A stretch of 64,000 nt of DNA from RGIG3002 sp964449325 (GTDB lineage Bacteria; Bacillota; Clostridia; Lachnospirales; Lachnospiraceae): the NCBI GenBank assembly GCA_964449325.1, contig CAYUYJ010000011.1, forward strand, positions 1-64,000, in the 5' to 3' direction. Positions 40,535 through 49,850 of this stretch are shown in pieces. Position 1 is the first letter of the stretch; every line of letters begins with the position of its first letter. The position numbers and the translations under genes were made by a program. Under the pieces are notes generated by a model that was given only the letters and a program-made list of their open reading frames with translations, searched no databases and was not told where the DNA came from.

Positions 40535-41107
40535 TTAAAGAGAAATCTCAAGCATCAATGTTCGTATTTTTTCAGCCGTTTCCCCGCATTCGGCAAGAGC
40601 TTCAAGCTGCACTAAGCGATTCTGATATTTGGATAAATCCCGAAATATTTTTACGGTAATATTCTTCAGACCGTTCTGCGTCAGCATGTTTTGTAAATGA
40701 GTTTCACAGGCTGCCACATCACATTTTTCTTTCGCCGTATAAGCGCAAATAACCTTATCGTTGATTGCCATATGATGAATTTCAAAGTTCTTATCATAAG
40801 AAGTAAAAACCATATCATAAAGCAGATAAAGCTGCTGATAGTTGTTTTGAAGCTTTTCGGCTACCTCCTTCTGGCAGCCTTTAAAACGAAAAAACATAAT
40901 CGTATTCACCGCGCTTTTACAGGCAGGCAGACAACCTAAAATTGCCACAATGGTCAAAAGATTTTTGTTGCTTTCTGTTGCCGCTATTCCTGCAAAATAA
41001 AGGGAAAGGGTAATTCCGAAAAATACGGCAGTTTTACAGAGAGTAAAAATACGTCTGTTTTGTATGTAGTCGGGGGTTCCCTTAGAAACCCATAATTTCT
41101 TTTTCAT
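40535..41107 (-). CDS. Conserved membrane protein of unknown function
   Basis: This 190-residue protein has an N-terminal basic region and two hydrophobic helices (about residues 24-43 and 49-72, including CKTAVFFGITLSLYFAGI and LLTIVAILGCLP). A soluble C-terminal domain of about 115 residues follows, with CDVAACETHLQNMLTQNGLKNITVKIFRDLSKYQNRL. ATG 41107 follows GGAG. I do not recognise the family; similar two-helix proteins are common in Lachnospiraceae beside RluA-like genes, which is recall, not proof. It is transcribed with the pseudouridine synthase gene. Confidence 0.65.
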   Translation of the reverse strand: MKKKLWVSKGTPDYIQNRRIFTLCKTAVFFGITLSLYFAGIAATESNKNLLTIVAILGCLPACKSAVNTIMFFRFKGCQKEVAEKLQNNYQQLYLLYDMVFTSYDKNFEIHHMAINDKVICAYTAKEKCDVAACETHLQNMLTQNGLKNITVKIFRDLSKYQNRLVQLEALAECGETAEKIRTLMLEISL

Positions 41108-41167
41108 TCCTACTCCTTGTCTGCGCCGGCGGCGCGAAAATCGTATCATGCACAAACATGCTGCTTT

Positions 41168-41938
41168 CTACTTCAAAAAACGCATCACAAAGAAAATGAA
41201 TTTGTGGGGCAATATTTTGCAGATAAGCATAAATGCCTGCATCAAAGGTGAACAAACAGAAATCTGTCTGCCCTTTAAGGAATCATACAGCGCCCTTTTC
41301 ACCACTCGGTCTGCACTTACAATCGTTTTTTCTTTCATCAAAAGCGAGTGCCCATACGTATCTGCATGGTCAAAAAATTCCGTTTCTACAGGTCCCGGAC
41401 AAACTGCCGTTACCGAAATTTTCTTTGGACGAAGTTCTTCTGCCAGTGCTCTGGAAAAGCTGAGTACATAGGATTTTCCAGCCGCATAAACTGCAAAATT
41501 TTTCTGTGGAAGAAATGCTGCGGCAGAAGCTAACTGGATGATTCTTGCATGCTTTGCAAGGTATGGCAGACAGGCATAGGTCATATCTGTCAGTGCACGC
41601 ACATTGACATCAATCATGCCAAGCTGTTTTGCAATCGGAATATCCGATACCCTTCCCATAAGTCCATAACCTGCGCAGTTAATCAGCATACGGATTTTAG
41701 GCTGTTCCTCCTGTAAGAGTGCATAAAAATCCTCCATATCCTCTTTGTCAGACACATCCATCGAAAGAATTCTTGTTTTCGTTTCCAGATTTCTGGAAAG
41801 TTCCCGCAAACGGTCTTTTCTTCTGGCAATTAACCAGATTTCATCAATCTTTGTAAACAGGCAATCAATCTGAAATGCAAATTCCTTTCCCATGCCTGAG
41901 GATGCACCTGTAATAATAACAATGTTTTTACTTCTCAT
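41168..41938 (-). CDS. Short-chain dehydrogenase/reductase (SDR)
   Basis: This 256-residue SDR has the Rossmann motif TGASSGMGKEFA (residues 10-21) for NAD(P) and the NCAGYG motif near residue 88. The active-site serine is in LASAAAF and the catalytic tyrosine-lysine pair in YAAGKSY. The C-terminal region includes CPGPVETEF, typical of the classical SDR dehydrogenases (YqjQ/DltE-like). The C-terminal hydrophobic tail KILPHKFIFFVMRFLK may attach it to the membrane. The substrate is unknown. It is followed by the two-helix membrane protein gene on the same strand. Confidence 0.88.
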   Translation of the reverse strand: MRSKNIVIITGASSGMGKEFAFQIDCLFTKIDEIWLIARRKDRLRELSRNLETKTRILSMDVSDKEDMEDFYALLQEEQPKIRMLINCAGYGLMGRVSDIPIAKQLGMIDVNVRALTDMTYACLPYLAKHARIIQLASAAAFLPQKNFAVYAAGKSYVLSFSRALAEELRPKKISVTAVCPGPVETEFFDHADTYGHSLLMKEKTIVSADRVVKRALYDSLKGRQISVCSPLMQAFMLICKILPHKFIFFVMRFLK

Positions 41939-41964
41939 AAGCTGTAATATCCTTTCCCTTATAT

Positions 41965-43908
41965 TTATTTCGTTTTTTTACGATGTACATTCCGAATTGT
42001 TTTCTTCTTTTTATTTTTTTCTGTTAAAGTTCCGGTTGATTTTTTGCGATTATTTGTATTTGCTTTTCCGTAAAACGTACTGCCCTTCTCCCTGTTCTTT
42101 TCATAAACGTCCGTCTTTCTCGGACGAATCAGACATTTTTTATCAAATCCGATTAAATCCTCTCTGCCTGCTGTTTTTAGGGCTTCCAAAACCAACTCGT
42201 AATTAGCCGGATTCCGGTATTGTATAAGGGCACGCTGCATGGCTTTTTCATGCGGATTTCTGCAAACATATACCTTGCTTTTGTCCCGCGGGTCAATGCC
42301 GGTATAGTACATAACCGTAGAAACTGTGGACGGAGTGGGATAAAAATCCTGTACCTGTTCCGGCATATAACCTAAGTCCCGTAAATATTCCGCAAGCTCA
42401 ATTGCCTCTTTCAGGGTAGAACCGGGGTGGGAAGACATCAGATAAGGCACCAGAAACTGCTTCTTATCCAAGGCTTCATTGAGCTTATAATATTTCTTTA
42501 CAAACCGCTCATAAACAGCATTTTCCGGCTTCCCCATTTTGGAAAGTACCGCATCGGAAATATGCTCCGGTGCCACCTTTAACTGACCGCTTACATGATG
42601 CTCCACCAGTTCCCTGAAAAACGTATCATCCGAATCCGCAAGAAGATAATCGAAACGGATACCGGAACGGACAAATACCTTTTTCACACCGGACAGGGCG
42701 CGGAGCTTTCGTAAAAGTTCTAAATAATCACTATGACCCACAGTCAGATTTTTACAAGGCGATGGATACAGGCATTGTTTGTTTTTGCATACGCCTACGG
42801 AAAGTTGTTTTTCACAGGACGGATGTCTGAAGTTTGCCGTAGGTCCGCCCACATCATGAATATAGCCCTTAAAATCCTTATCCTGAATCATCAGCTTTGC
42901 TTCTTCCAAAATGGATTCATGGCTGCGAACCTGTATGGTTCTGCCCTGATGAAAAGTTAAAGCACAAAAACTGCATCCGCCAAAACACCCACGGTTACTA
43001 ATTAAAGAAAATTTAATCTCACTGATTGCCGGGACACCACCCTTTTCCTCGTAAGACGGATGATAGGTGCGCATATAAGGAAGCGCATAAACCGCATCCA
43101 TTTCCTCGGTTGAAAGAGGCGGCTGGGGTGGCATCTGCACCACAAACTGTCCGTTCGGATAAGGCTCAATTAATGTTTTTCCGGTAAAAGGATCCGTATT
43201 TTTATACTGGATGTCAAAGCTGTCCGCATAACGTACCGGATTTTGCTTCATTTCTTCGTAGGACGGTAATAAAACACTGTCATAAATACCGGAAATATCC
43301 TTCGTTTTATATACCGTTCCCGGAATAAAACAAATGTCCTGCACAGCAATGCCACTGTTTAATGCATCTGCGATTTCTACAATAGATTTTTCCCCCATAC
43401 CGTAGGAAATCAAATCCGCCTGAGAATCCAACAAAATAGAACGCTTAAAGGAATCGGACCAGTAATCATAATGTGCCATCCGACGCAGACTGGCTTCAAT
43501 ACCACCGATGATAATCGGCACATTCTTATACGTTTTACGAATCAGATTGCCGTAAACTACCGTTGCGTGGTCCGGACGTTTAAAGGGCTCTCCGCCCGGC
43601 GTATAGGCATCTGTCTGACGGTGCTTTTTGGAAACATAATAATGATTTACCATGGAATCCATATTACCGGAAGAAACTAAAAATCCCAGTCTCGGTTTTC
43701 CGAGAACGGTAATACTTTTTTCATCCTTCCAGTCCGGTTGTGCAATGATTCCGACCGAATAGCCGTGTGCTTCCAGAACACGGGTAATAATTGCATGTCC
43801 GAAAGAAGGATGATCCACATAAGCATCCCCCGAAACATAAACGAAATCAAGCTGCTCTATGCCCCGTTTCTCCATATCCTGTTTTGAAATCGGTAAAAAA
43901 TCTGACAT
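41965..43908 (-). CDS. YgiQ family radical SAM protein
   Basis: This 647-residue radical SAM protein of the YgiQ family has an N-terminal YgiQ domain and a radical SAM core. The 4Fe-4S ligands are Cys308, Cys312 and Cys315 in RGCFGGCSFCALTFHQG. The central domain has HVSGQLKVAPEHIS and DFYPTPSTVSTVMYYTG, and the C-terminal tail is very basic (KNRKKSTGTLTEKNKKKKT-like), suggesting RNA binding. The reaction is unproven. ATG 43908 follows GGAG; upstream in-frame ATGs overlap the intergenic space with the HAD gene. It is flanked by HAD phosphatase and SDR genes. Confidence 0.9.
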   Translation of the reverse strand: MSDFLPISKQDMEKRGIEQLDFVYVSGDAYVDHPSFGHAIITRVLEAHGYSVGIIAQPDWKDEKSITVLGKPRLGFLVSSGNMDSMVNHYYVSKKHRQTDAYTPGGEPFKRPDHATVVYGNLIRKTYKNVPIIIGGIEASLRRMAHYDYWSDSFKRSILLDSQADLISYGMGEKSIVEIADALNSGIAVQDICFIPGTVYKTKDISGIYDSVLLPSYEEMKQNPVRYADSFDIQYKNTDPFTGKTLIEPYPNGQFVVQMPPQPPLSTEEMDAVYALPYMRTYHPSYEEKGGVPAISEIKFSLISNRGCFGGCSFCALTFHQGRTIQVRSHESILEEAKLMIQDKDFKGYIHDVGGPTANFRHPSCEKQLSVGVCKNKQCLYPSPCKNLTVGHSDYLELLRKLRALSGVKKVFVRSGIRFDYLLADSDDTFFRELVEHHVSGQLKVAPEHISDAVLSKMGKPENAVYERFVKKYYKLNEALDKKQFLVPYLMSSHPGSTLKEAIELAEYLRDLGYMPEQVQDFYPTPSTVSTVMYYTGIDPRDKSKVYVCRNPHEKAMQRALIQYRNPANYELVLEALKTAGREDLIGFDKKCLIRPRKTDVYEKNREKGSTFYGKANTNNRKKSTGTLTEKNKKKKTIRNVHRKKTK

Positions 43909-43928
43909 TGTTCTCTCCATCATTGTAT

Positions 43929-44579
43929 TTATTGTTTGCACAATTCAAAATAATCTTCAATATAGTAATCGGCAGTCTGTTTCTTTTCTTCCCTCTGATA
44001 TACGGAATATTCATCTTCTACCGCACAAACACGCATTCCTGCATTTTTCCCTGCCATAATTCCCGGAACAATGTCCTCAAATACAAGACATTTGGAAGGA
44101 AGAACGGAAAGTTTGTCCGCTACGGCAAGATAAATATCCGGTGCCGGTTTCCCTTTGGCAACCTCACAGGCTGTCATTACACAGGAAAAATAATCCTCCA
44201 GCTTCAGGGCATGAATAACAGCATCCACCAGTTCTCTGGAATTACTTGTGGCAATTCCCATACATATGCCGGATGCCTTACATTTCTTCAGAAATTCCAA
44301 AGCACCCGGTTTTAAAAAGACTTCATTTTCGTATTTTTCTTTCGCCATCAGGGTCCAGTCTGCCTTGATTTTTTCAATCGGATCAGGTATGGCAAAATGC
44401 TCCTTAAAATAGTGCGCCGTTTCGGAAAAACTGAAACCTTCAATCGTATTTTGCAGTGTTTCGGGAACCGGAATATGAAATCTCCCCAGATATTCAATAT
44501 CAATAGCCTTCCACATCCACATGGAATCCACTAAGGTGCCGTCCAAATCAAAAATTACGGCTTCTGTATTCTTTAACAT
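43929..44579 (-). CDS. HAD family phosphatase (beta-phosphoglucomutase/GPH-like)
   Basis: This 216-residue HAD superfamily hydrolase has catalytic motif I FDLDGTLVDSMWMWK (residues 10-24), a four-helix cap domain, motif II ATSNS (near residue 111), motif III Lys in KGKPAPDIYL and motif IV VFEDIVPGIMAGKNAGM. It acts on a small phosphorylated metabolite; beta-phosphoglucomutase or phosphoglycolate phosphatase is possible. It overlaps the end of the preceding pseudouridine synthase gene by seven bases and precedes the YgiQ-like gene. Confidence 0.9.
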   Translation of the reverse strand: MLKNTEAVIFDLDGTLVDSMWMWKAIDIEYLGRFHIPVPETLQNTIEGFSFSETAHYFKEHFAIPDPIEKIKADWTLMAKEKYENEVFLKPGALEFLKKCKASGICMGIATSNSRELVDAVIHALKLEDYFSCVMTACEVAKGKPAPDIYLAVADKLSVLPSKCLVFEDIVPGIMAGKNAGMRVCAVEDEYSVYQREEKKQTADYYIEDYFELCKQ

Positions 44580-45268
44580 AACTTTTCTATCTCTTCCCCG
44601 GTCAATGCCCGGTACTCTCCTGTTTTTAACTGTTCATCCAAGGTAAGCGTTCCCATGGAAAGACGTTTTAAATAAATAACTTCATTTCCTACGGCATGAA
44701 GCATTCGCTTTACCTGATGAAATTTTCCTTCGGAAATGGTAAGTAAAATTTCCGTTTCACCTTTCATTTGAACCTTTGCCGGTAAGGTCTTCTTTTCTTC
44801 TCCGATATCCACGCCTTCCTCCAAATGCAGAATATCCTCTTTTTCCAAACTTTTTTTCAGCTTTACATAGTAAGTTTTCGGAACATGTTTTCTGGGAGAT
44901 AAAAGTCGGTGTGCCAGATTTCCGTCATTGGTAAGAAGTAAAAGTCCTTCTGTATCCTTGTCCAGCCTTCCTACCGGAAACAAATCATCCCTGTAATCTT
45001 CTTTTTTTAAATAATCCATGACCGTTTTGTCCCGATTATCCTTTGTGGCACTGACACAGCCTGCCGGCTTATGCAGCATATAATAGACATATTTTGAATA
45101 ACATAGTTCTTTTCCGTCTACGGTTACAACGTCCCTGTTCTCATCCAGCTTACAATCTGCCGTCCTGCATACAGCACCGTTTATGCAGATATGCCCCTGT
45201 CTTACAAGAAGCTTAACCTGACTTCTTGTTCCGAAGCCGTTTTCACATAAAAATTTATCTAAACGCAT
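44573..45268 (-). CDS. RsuA-type 16S rRNA pseudouridine synthase
   Basis: This 231-residue enzyme has an N-terminal S4 domain (MRLDKFLCENGFGTRSQVKLLVRQGHICINGAV) and a catalytic domain with VGRLDKDTEGLLLLTNDG (catalytic Asp) and the RsuA-type KLKKSLEKEDI and FHQVKRMLHAVGNEVIYLKRLSMG. The length and motifs match RsuA, which makes pseudouridine 516 of 16S rRNA. RluB/RluF-like specificity cannot be excluded. It begins the operon that continues with the HAD phosphatase gene. Confidence 0.88.
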   Translation of the reverse strand: MRLDKFLCENGFGTRSQVKLLVRQGHICINGAVCRTADCKLDENRDVVTVDGKELCYSKYVYYMLHKPAGCVSATKDNRDKTVMDYLKKEDYRDDLFPVGRLDKDTEGLLLLTNDGNLAHRLLSPRKHVPKTYYVKLKKSLEKEDILHLEEGVDIGEEKKTLPAKVQMKGETEILLTISEGKFHQVKRMLHAVGNEVIYLKRLSMGTLTLDEQLKTGEYRALTGEEIEKLC

Positions 45269-45348
45269 TGTATTTCCTACCTGCTAAAGTCATGAATCTG
45301 AATTTAAAACATACTCTTGTAGTATACAACAATTTTAAGGGTTTGAGG

Positions 45349-46332
45349 ATGGTTTTGAGTAAAAAACTTTTAAAAAATATCGGGGCGTTACTACTTTCCG
45401 TGCTTTTAATCTCCGGAATGCTGTTTTTACCGGAGGTAAGTGTACGTTTTGCCTTAGCCGGATTGGAATTATGGTTTACAAAAATGATTCCGACACTGTT
45501 TCCGTTTATGGTAGTCAGCGGAATCTTAATCCGCATGAATCTGGTTAAACCGCTCTGCGCCCCCTTATCCGGTCTTTTTTCCCGTCTTTTTGGGGTACGT
45601 GAAAACGGTGTGTTCTGTATCTTTATGGGATTTTTATGCGGATTTCCCATGGGTGCCAAAGTGATTTCCGATTTATATAAAAAAGGAGAACTTTCTTTGG
45701 AAGAAGCAGACTATCTGCTTGCTTTCTGTAACAATATCGGTCCGATTTATTTTTGTGGTTATGTACTTGTAACCTTAAAAATTGTCAACCCATTGCCTTT
45801 TCTTTTTGGCATGTACGGAATTCCGTTTTTATACGGGATGGCACTTTTCAGACTGCTTCCTTTCTTCCAAAGGGAACGGAAAAAAAACTGTTTTTCGGCT
45901 GCTTCCCTGGCGGTAAAGAACGTTCCTCAGCCTTCTTTTTTAGAGGCGGTAGACGGAGCAATTATGTCGGGAATCGAAAACATTACAAAACTGGGCGGCT
46001 ATATGATTTTTTTCAATCTATTTAATATGCTCCCACGCTTTCTCATGCAAAAAGGCTTTGCTGCCGGACTTTCTTATTCGGCAAGAGTGCAAATGACTTA
46101 TTTTTTTTCCTGTTTCTTTGAAATATCGGGTGGTGTTAATTTAGTCAAAAATAAAGAACCATGGCTGCTTTTAGCCATGATTCCTTTCGGGGGCTTATGC
46201 TGTATGGCACAAACCTATTCCCTTTTAAGAGATACCCCTCTTTCCATCACAAAATATGCTTTACATAAACTGTGCATAACTGCAATCACCATAGGATATC
46301 TGTTTCTTCTTTCTTCCTATATTACTTTATAG
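45349..46332 (+). CDS. YlbJ-like nucleoside-recognition (gate) domain membrane protein
   Basis: This 327-residue membrane protein has about seven hydrophobic segments, including GALLLSVLLISGMLF, WFTKMIPTLFPFMVVSGIL and VFCIFMGFLCGFPMGAKVISDLY. The last is the gate-domain signature shared with sporulation protein YlbJ and SpoIIIAE/SpmAB-like proteins. A second gate-type block is IMSGIENITKLGGYMIFFNL. In Bacillus, YlbJ is a sporulation membrane protein. ATG 45349 follows AAGGG about eight bases upstream. It is convergent with the MraY-like gene and overlaps it by six bases. Confidence 0.82.
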   Translation: MVLSKKLLKNIGALLLSVLLISGMLFLPEVSVRFALAGLELWFTKMIPTLFPFMVVSGILIRMNLVKPLCAPLSGLFSRLFGVRENGVFCIFMGFLCGFPMGAKVISDLYKKGELSLEEADYLLAFCNNIGPIYFCGYVLVTLKIVNPLPFLFGMYGIPFLYGMALFRLLPFFQRERKKNCFSAASLAVKNVPQPSFLEAVDGAIMSGIENITKLGGYMIFFNLFNMLPRFLMQKGFAAGLSYSARVQMTYFFSCFFEISGGVNLVKNKEPWLLLAMIPFGGLCCMAQTYSLLRDTPLSITKYALHKLCITAITIGYLFLLSSYITL

Positions 46333-47313
46333 CTTTACACCATTCAAAACCATGTAAATAACGGCGATACTGATGACAAGCTGGATAATGGCAAAACGGA
46401 ATACAGTCTGGGTATTGGACCAGCCTGCTACTTTTCTTGCCTGATCGTGTAACGGAGTACGGATATTTTTTAAAATTCGGATTTTTAAAAAGCGAAGTAA
46501 AAAAACCTTTAACAGTCCGAGTCCACCATCCATAATGAGCACAAAAGCGGCAGGAATAAACAAAAGAGGTGAACCGGTTTTTAAAGCAGCTACAGCAATA
46601 AAGAGTCCCATTGCACGAGAGCCGGCATCTCCCATCAAAAGTTTGCTTGGTGTGGCATTAAACCACAAATATCCAAGAATACATACGGCGAAAAGCAGAA
46701 TGAAATAAGAAAAAGAAGTATCGTTTTTCCGCACGATATCTACAATATAAAATGTCATAATGGTAATAATGGTAAGCGTACCCGAAAGCCCATCCACACC
46801 ATCGGAACAGTTCGTAACATTAATGGAGCCCCACACCAACACCATTGCCAAAAGTGCAAAAGCAACAGGTGGTATCGAAATTGTAAGGTCAAAAAAAGCA
46901 AAATTAACCGTGCTCGGATTAAAAACAAGATAGGTCGCTGCCACTCCTGCCGAAAGCAATAAGTCTAAGAGCCCTTTTTTATATTCACCCCATGGTGCTT
47001 TGGAAGCATCATCCAAAAAGCCGGTTAGCATGGCTGCAGCCACAAGCAAAAGATACAGCCCGTTTTCTATGTTAATTTCTCCAAACAAAAGGGAAACAAC
47101 ACAAAATACGAGAACAAAAATCAATCCGGCGCCTCTCGGTTTCCCGGCAGATTTTTTCCCGTCAAAAGCATAATCTCTCCCTAAATCCTTTGGCAAATAT
47201 TCTGCGAATTTCGAGGTCATAAAACAGGTCAGTATAAAAGCTGCCATAATTCCGATAAAAACAAGGTTTCCTTGTACAAGATGTCCCTGTGATTTCATAA
47301 AATAAGTAATCAT
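46327..47313 (-). CDS. mraY: MraY-family phospho-N-acetylmuramoyl-pentapeptide transferase
   Basis: This 328-residue polytopic membrane enzyme is of the MraY/WecA family (about ten helices). Signatures are FLDDASK (near residue 102, the DDxxK Mg2+ motif), NVTNCSDGVDGLSGT and MGDAGSRAMG. The C-terminal loop PLHDQARKVAGWSNTQTVFRF corresponds to the MraY histidine loop, but with HD instead of HHH. MraY links UDP-MurNAc-pentapeptide to undecaprenyl phosphate, making lipid I. It lies outside a classic dcw cluster next to a secreted amidase. The dedicated mraY role is likely but a WecA-like paralogue is possible. Confidence 0.85.
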   Translation of the reverse strand: MITYFMKSQGHLVQGNLVFIGIMAAFILTCFMTSKFAEYLPKDLGRDYAFDGKKSAGKPRGAGLIFVLVFCVVSLLFGEINIENGLYLLLVAAAMLTGFLDDASKAPWGEYKKGLLDLLLSAGVAATYLVFNPSTVNFAFFDLTISIPPVAFALLAMVLVWGSINVTNCSDGVDGLSGTLTIITIMTFYIVDIVRKNDTSFSYFILLFAVCILGYLWFNATPSKLLMGDAGSRAMGLFIAVAALKTGSPLLFIPAAFVLIMDGGLGLLKVFLLRFLKIRILKNIRTPLHDQARKVAGWSNTQTVFRFAIIQLVISIAVIYMVLNGVKL

Positions 47314-47331
47314 CGTAACGTATTTCCTCTC

Positions 47332-48630
47332 CTAAAATTTTCTTCTCCGCTTTCGTTTGTTTTTTGCCAGATAACTGTATCCGATAAACAGAAGGATAAA
47401 CAAAATACCGATACAAATACCGCTGATTTTTAAAAAGGCAAAAACAGAACGATCCGGTTCAGCATTTTCTTTCTCAATAGAAAGTTCCACCTCTTTAAAG
47501 GTTTTTTGTGCAGTTTCTGCTTCTGCCACAGATGCCTCTTCCCTTCCCGACTGCACGATATTTTCGTTTTCCGGTGCGGACTCTTCTTCCGTTTGGGAAA
47601 CTAACGGAAAACCTTCTATCTTCAGTTCGTTACTGGCAGCATAAATATCATACTTATTGTAGGCATTCACTACAATATGCGGACTGATACCGTTTGGCAC
47701 ATCGATAACAAATTGGAAGGTATCGGATCCCGGCCATTCCCGTAACGAGGAAAAGGTTTCACCACCGTCCAGACTATAGGAATAAAAAAGCATTCCACTG
47801 TCATAATCCTCAGCACTTAAACAAAGCTTCAAGGTACGTTTTTCTTTATCTGCTTCTATCAGCTCCAGATAACAAATATCCGGCGGGGTCGTATCCGGTT
47901 TCACAACCGAAGCAGGAAGTTCAACCTGCGCTCTTTCATAACTGCTATAGTCCACTCCAAGCGTTTCCGAAGATAATCCCAAAACTTTTGCTGTCGCTGT
48001 GGCATCCAACCTTCCGAACTGTGCAAACTTTTCATTAGAATCCCGAAAAGGAGCATCCTTTTCATGATCCAGATAACAATGCTCTATCAAAACAGTCGTT
48101 ATTTCTCTTGCTCGGGCTTCCCGAATAATGCCATAATAATCTTCTCCGTTATCATTCAGCCTTGTTTTGATTCCTTTCCGGTAAGTTCCCAATGTGTCAA
48201 ATTCGTCCAGAACCGCCTCTCCGAGACAGACACCCTCCTGATAGTATTCGTCAAAAGCCGATACCCATACTTCAGAACCAAACAAAGTATGATTCTCTGA
48301 CATATTAAAATGTAAAGCAATCAGCAAATCGGCATTTACACCTGCCGCATACTCGGCTCGTTCCGCAAGAGACATATCTCGGTCTCCTTCTCGTGTCATA
48401 TATACTTTTACGCCTTCATATTTGCTTAATTCCTCATACATGGCATTTGCTACAAGCATATTGATTTCTTTTTCCAGATAGCCGTCATAATCAGCTCCCA
48501 GATTTTCACCGCCATGTCCCGGGTCAATCACTACAATATACGGTTCCTTTGCATAACTGTCCGCAGCAGATAATAACATACCAAAAAGCATAAAAAGGAA
48601 AAGCAGCCGAATAAAATGCTTAAGTCTCAC
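47332..48630 (-). CDS. Secreted N-acetylmuramoyl-L-alanine amidase (Amidase_3)
   Basis: This 432-residue exported peptidoglycan amidase has a signal peptide (residues 2-27, HFIRLLFLFMLFGMLLSAADSYA). The Amidase_3 catalytic domain has Zn ligands His (DPGHGG), Glu (YLEKEIN), His (ALHFNMSEN) and Glu (LIEHCYLDH). A beta-sandwich-like domain follows, then a Glu-rich linker and a C-terminal membrane helix with a KNKRKRRRKF tail. The protein is therefore probably anchored with the enzyme outside. The start is GTG 48630, behind AAAGGAG. It precedes the mraY-like gene on the same strand. Confidence 0.9.
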   Translation of the reverse strand: MRLKHFIRLLFLFMLFGMLLSAADSYAKEPYIVVIDPGHGGENLGADYDGYLEKEINMLVANAMYEELSKYEGVKVYMTREGDRDMSLAERAEYAAGVNADLLIALHFNMSENHTLFGSEVWVSAFDEYYQEGVCLGEAVLDEFDTLGTYRKGIKTRLNDNGEDYYGIIREARAREITTVLIEHCYLDHEKDAPFRDSNEKFAQFGRLDATATAKVLGLSSETLGVDYSSYERAQVELPASVVKPDTTPPDICYLELIEADKEKRTLKLCLSAEDYDSGMLFYSYSLDGGETFSSLREWPGSDTFQFVIDVPNGISPHIVVNAYNKYDIYAASNELKIEGFPLVSQTEEESAPENENIVQSGREEASVAEAETAQKTFKEVELSIEKENAEPDRSVFAFLKISGICIGILFILLFIGYSYLAKNKRKRRRKF

Positions 48631-48650
48631 ATAATCTCCTTTCACAAATA

Positions 48651-48684
48651 AACAGCCGTTTCCGTCCCCCCGAAACCGGCTGTT
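48651..48684 (-). terminator. Hairpin terminator after the coiled-coil gene
   Basis: On the minus strand AACAGCCGGTTTC and GAAACGGCTGTT pair around a GGGGGGACG loop, followed by TATTTGTG. It lies about 36 bases after the DivIVA-like stop codon and before the amidase ribosome site. Confidence 0.7.
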
Positions 48685-48719
48685 CATCCTATACAGAAAC
48701 TATACAAAATAACTGCCGT

Positions 48720-49322
48720 TTACATGACATCCAAACCGGCGCCCGCTTTTGGTGTATCATCTAAATCCACTTCCTCCAAATCCTCTACCGGATTTAGTTC
48801 CGCACGGTTGGCTCTTACAATATCATTGCAGTTATTTAAAGATTTTATCATTGCATCATAATGTCCGGTTGCTGTTGCAATACTGTGGTCAATAATATTT
48901 TCAAGCTGCGCCAAAATATCATCGGTATACTGCATGGCTGCTTGACGTACATTATTTGCCTCGATGGTTGCATTATCCAGAATCTCCTGTGCCTGTCTGG
49001 TGGCAAGGGTCACAACTTCGTTTGCCTGAGCATATGCCTGCTGCATGATTTCATGCTCGTTAATTAATTCATTCGTATGAATCGTAGCTTCGTTTATCAA
49101 TGCTTCTGCCTTTGCACGGGCATCATTTAAAATGGCTTCTTTATTGCTGATAATTTTCTGATACCGCTTGATTTCATCCGGTGTCTTCATCCTCAGTTCA
49201 CGAAGAAGTTCATCAATTTCTTCTTTATTTACGATTATTTTTGAGTTGGAAAGGGGCTGATATTTACAACCGTCAATATACTCTTCAATCTCATCAATTA
49301 GCTGTTCGATTCTGCTGCTCAT
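48720..49322 (-). CDS. DivIVA/ATPase-subunit-B-like coiled-coil protein
   Basis: This 200-residue protein is dominated by a long coiled coil (about residues 40-165) with repeated Ala/Glu/Lys patterns, such as NDARAKAEALINEATIHTNELINEHEIMQQAYAQANEVV. The C-terminus is acidic (VEDLEEVDLDD). Such proteins in Lachnospiraceae sit beside coaD and rsmD and are annotated as ATPase or V-type subunit-like; a DivIVA-like scaffold is an alternative. No enzyme motif is visible. Order rsmD-coaD-coiled coil is on one strand. Function is unknown. Confidence 0.75.
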   Translation of the reverse strand: MSSRIEQLIDEIEEYIDGCKYQPLSNSKIIVNKEEIDELLRELRMKTPDEIKRYQKIISNKEAILNDARAKAEALINEATIHTNELINEHEIMQQAYAQANEVVTLATRQAQEILDNATIEANNVRQAAMQYTDDILAQLENIIDHSIATATGHYDAMIKSLNNCNDIVRANRAELNPVEDLEEVDLDDTPKAGAGLDVM

Positions 49323-49361
49323 ACATCTCTCCTACTTTTGTCGCATCACATATCGATGCTG

Positions 49362-49850
49362 TTATCTGTTTATTCCATATTTCTCATAAATCAGCTTTGC
49401 CACGAAATCAGGAACACATTGACTGATATCTCCGTTAAAGCTTGCAATTTCCTTCACACTGGAAGAACTTAAGTATGCATATTCCAGACTGGTTGTCAAA
49501 AACATCGTATCAAGCATACCGCCCGACAACTGCCTGTTTGTCTGTGCAATTTGCAATTCATACTCAAAGTCCGTAACCGCCCGCAAACCTCTGACCGAAA
49601 CATGGATGTCCTTTTCTCTTGCATAATCAATTAATAACCCGGTAAAAGATTCCACTTTTACATTCGGAATATCCTTTGTTGCTTCTTTTAATATCTTAAC
49701 ACGTTCCTCCACAGAAAACAATGGACTCTTTGCTTTATTATTCAATACGCTTACTGTTAATTCATCAAAAATTTCTGCCGAACGTTTTATAATATCCAAA
49801 TGTCCGTAGGTTACGGGGTCAAAACTTCCCGGATAGATTGCCGCTTTCAT
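49362..49850 (-). CDS. coaD: Phosphopantetheine adenylyltransferase
   Basis: This 162-residue enzyme converts 4'-phosphopantetheine and ATP to dephospho-CoA, the penultimate step of CoA synthesis. The nucleotidyltransferase motif YPGSFDPVTYGHLDII (residues 6-21) contains the catalytic HxGH-type element (TYGH). The C-terminal ISSSxxxE-like motif is YLSSSSVKEIASF. The length is standard. It overlaps the end of rsmD by four bases, the usual rsmD-coaD coupling. Confidence 0.97.
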   Translation of the reverse strand: MKAAIYPGSFDPVTYGHLDIIKRSAEIFDELTVSVLNNKAKSPLFSVEERVKILKEATKDIPNVKVESFTGLLIDYAREKDIHVSVRGLRAVTDFEYELQIAQTNRQLSGGMLDTMFLTTSLEYAYLSSSSVKEIASFNGDISQCVPDFVAKLIYEKYGINR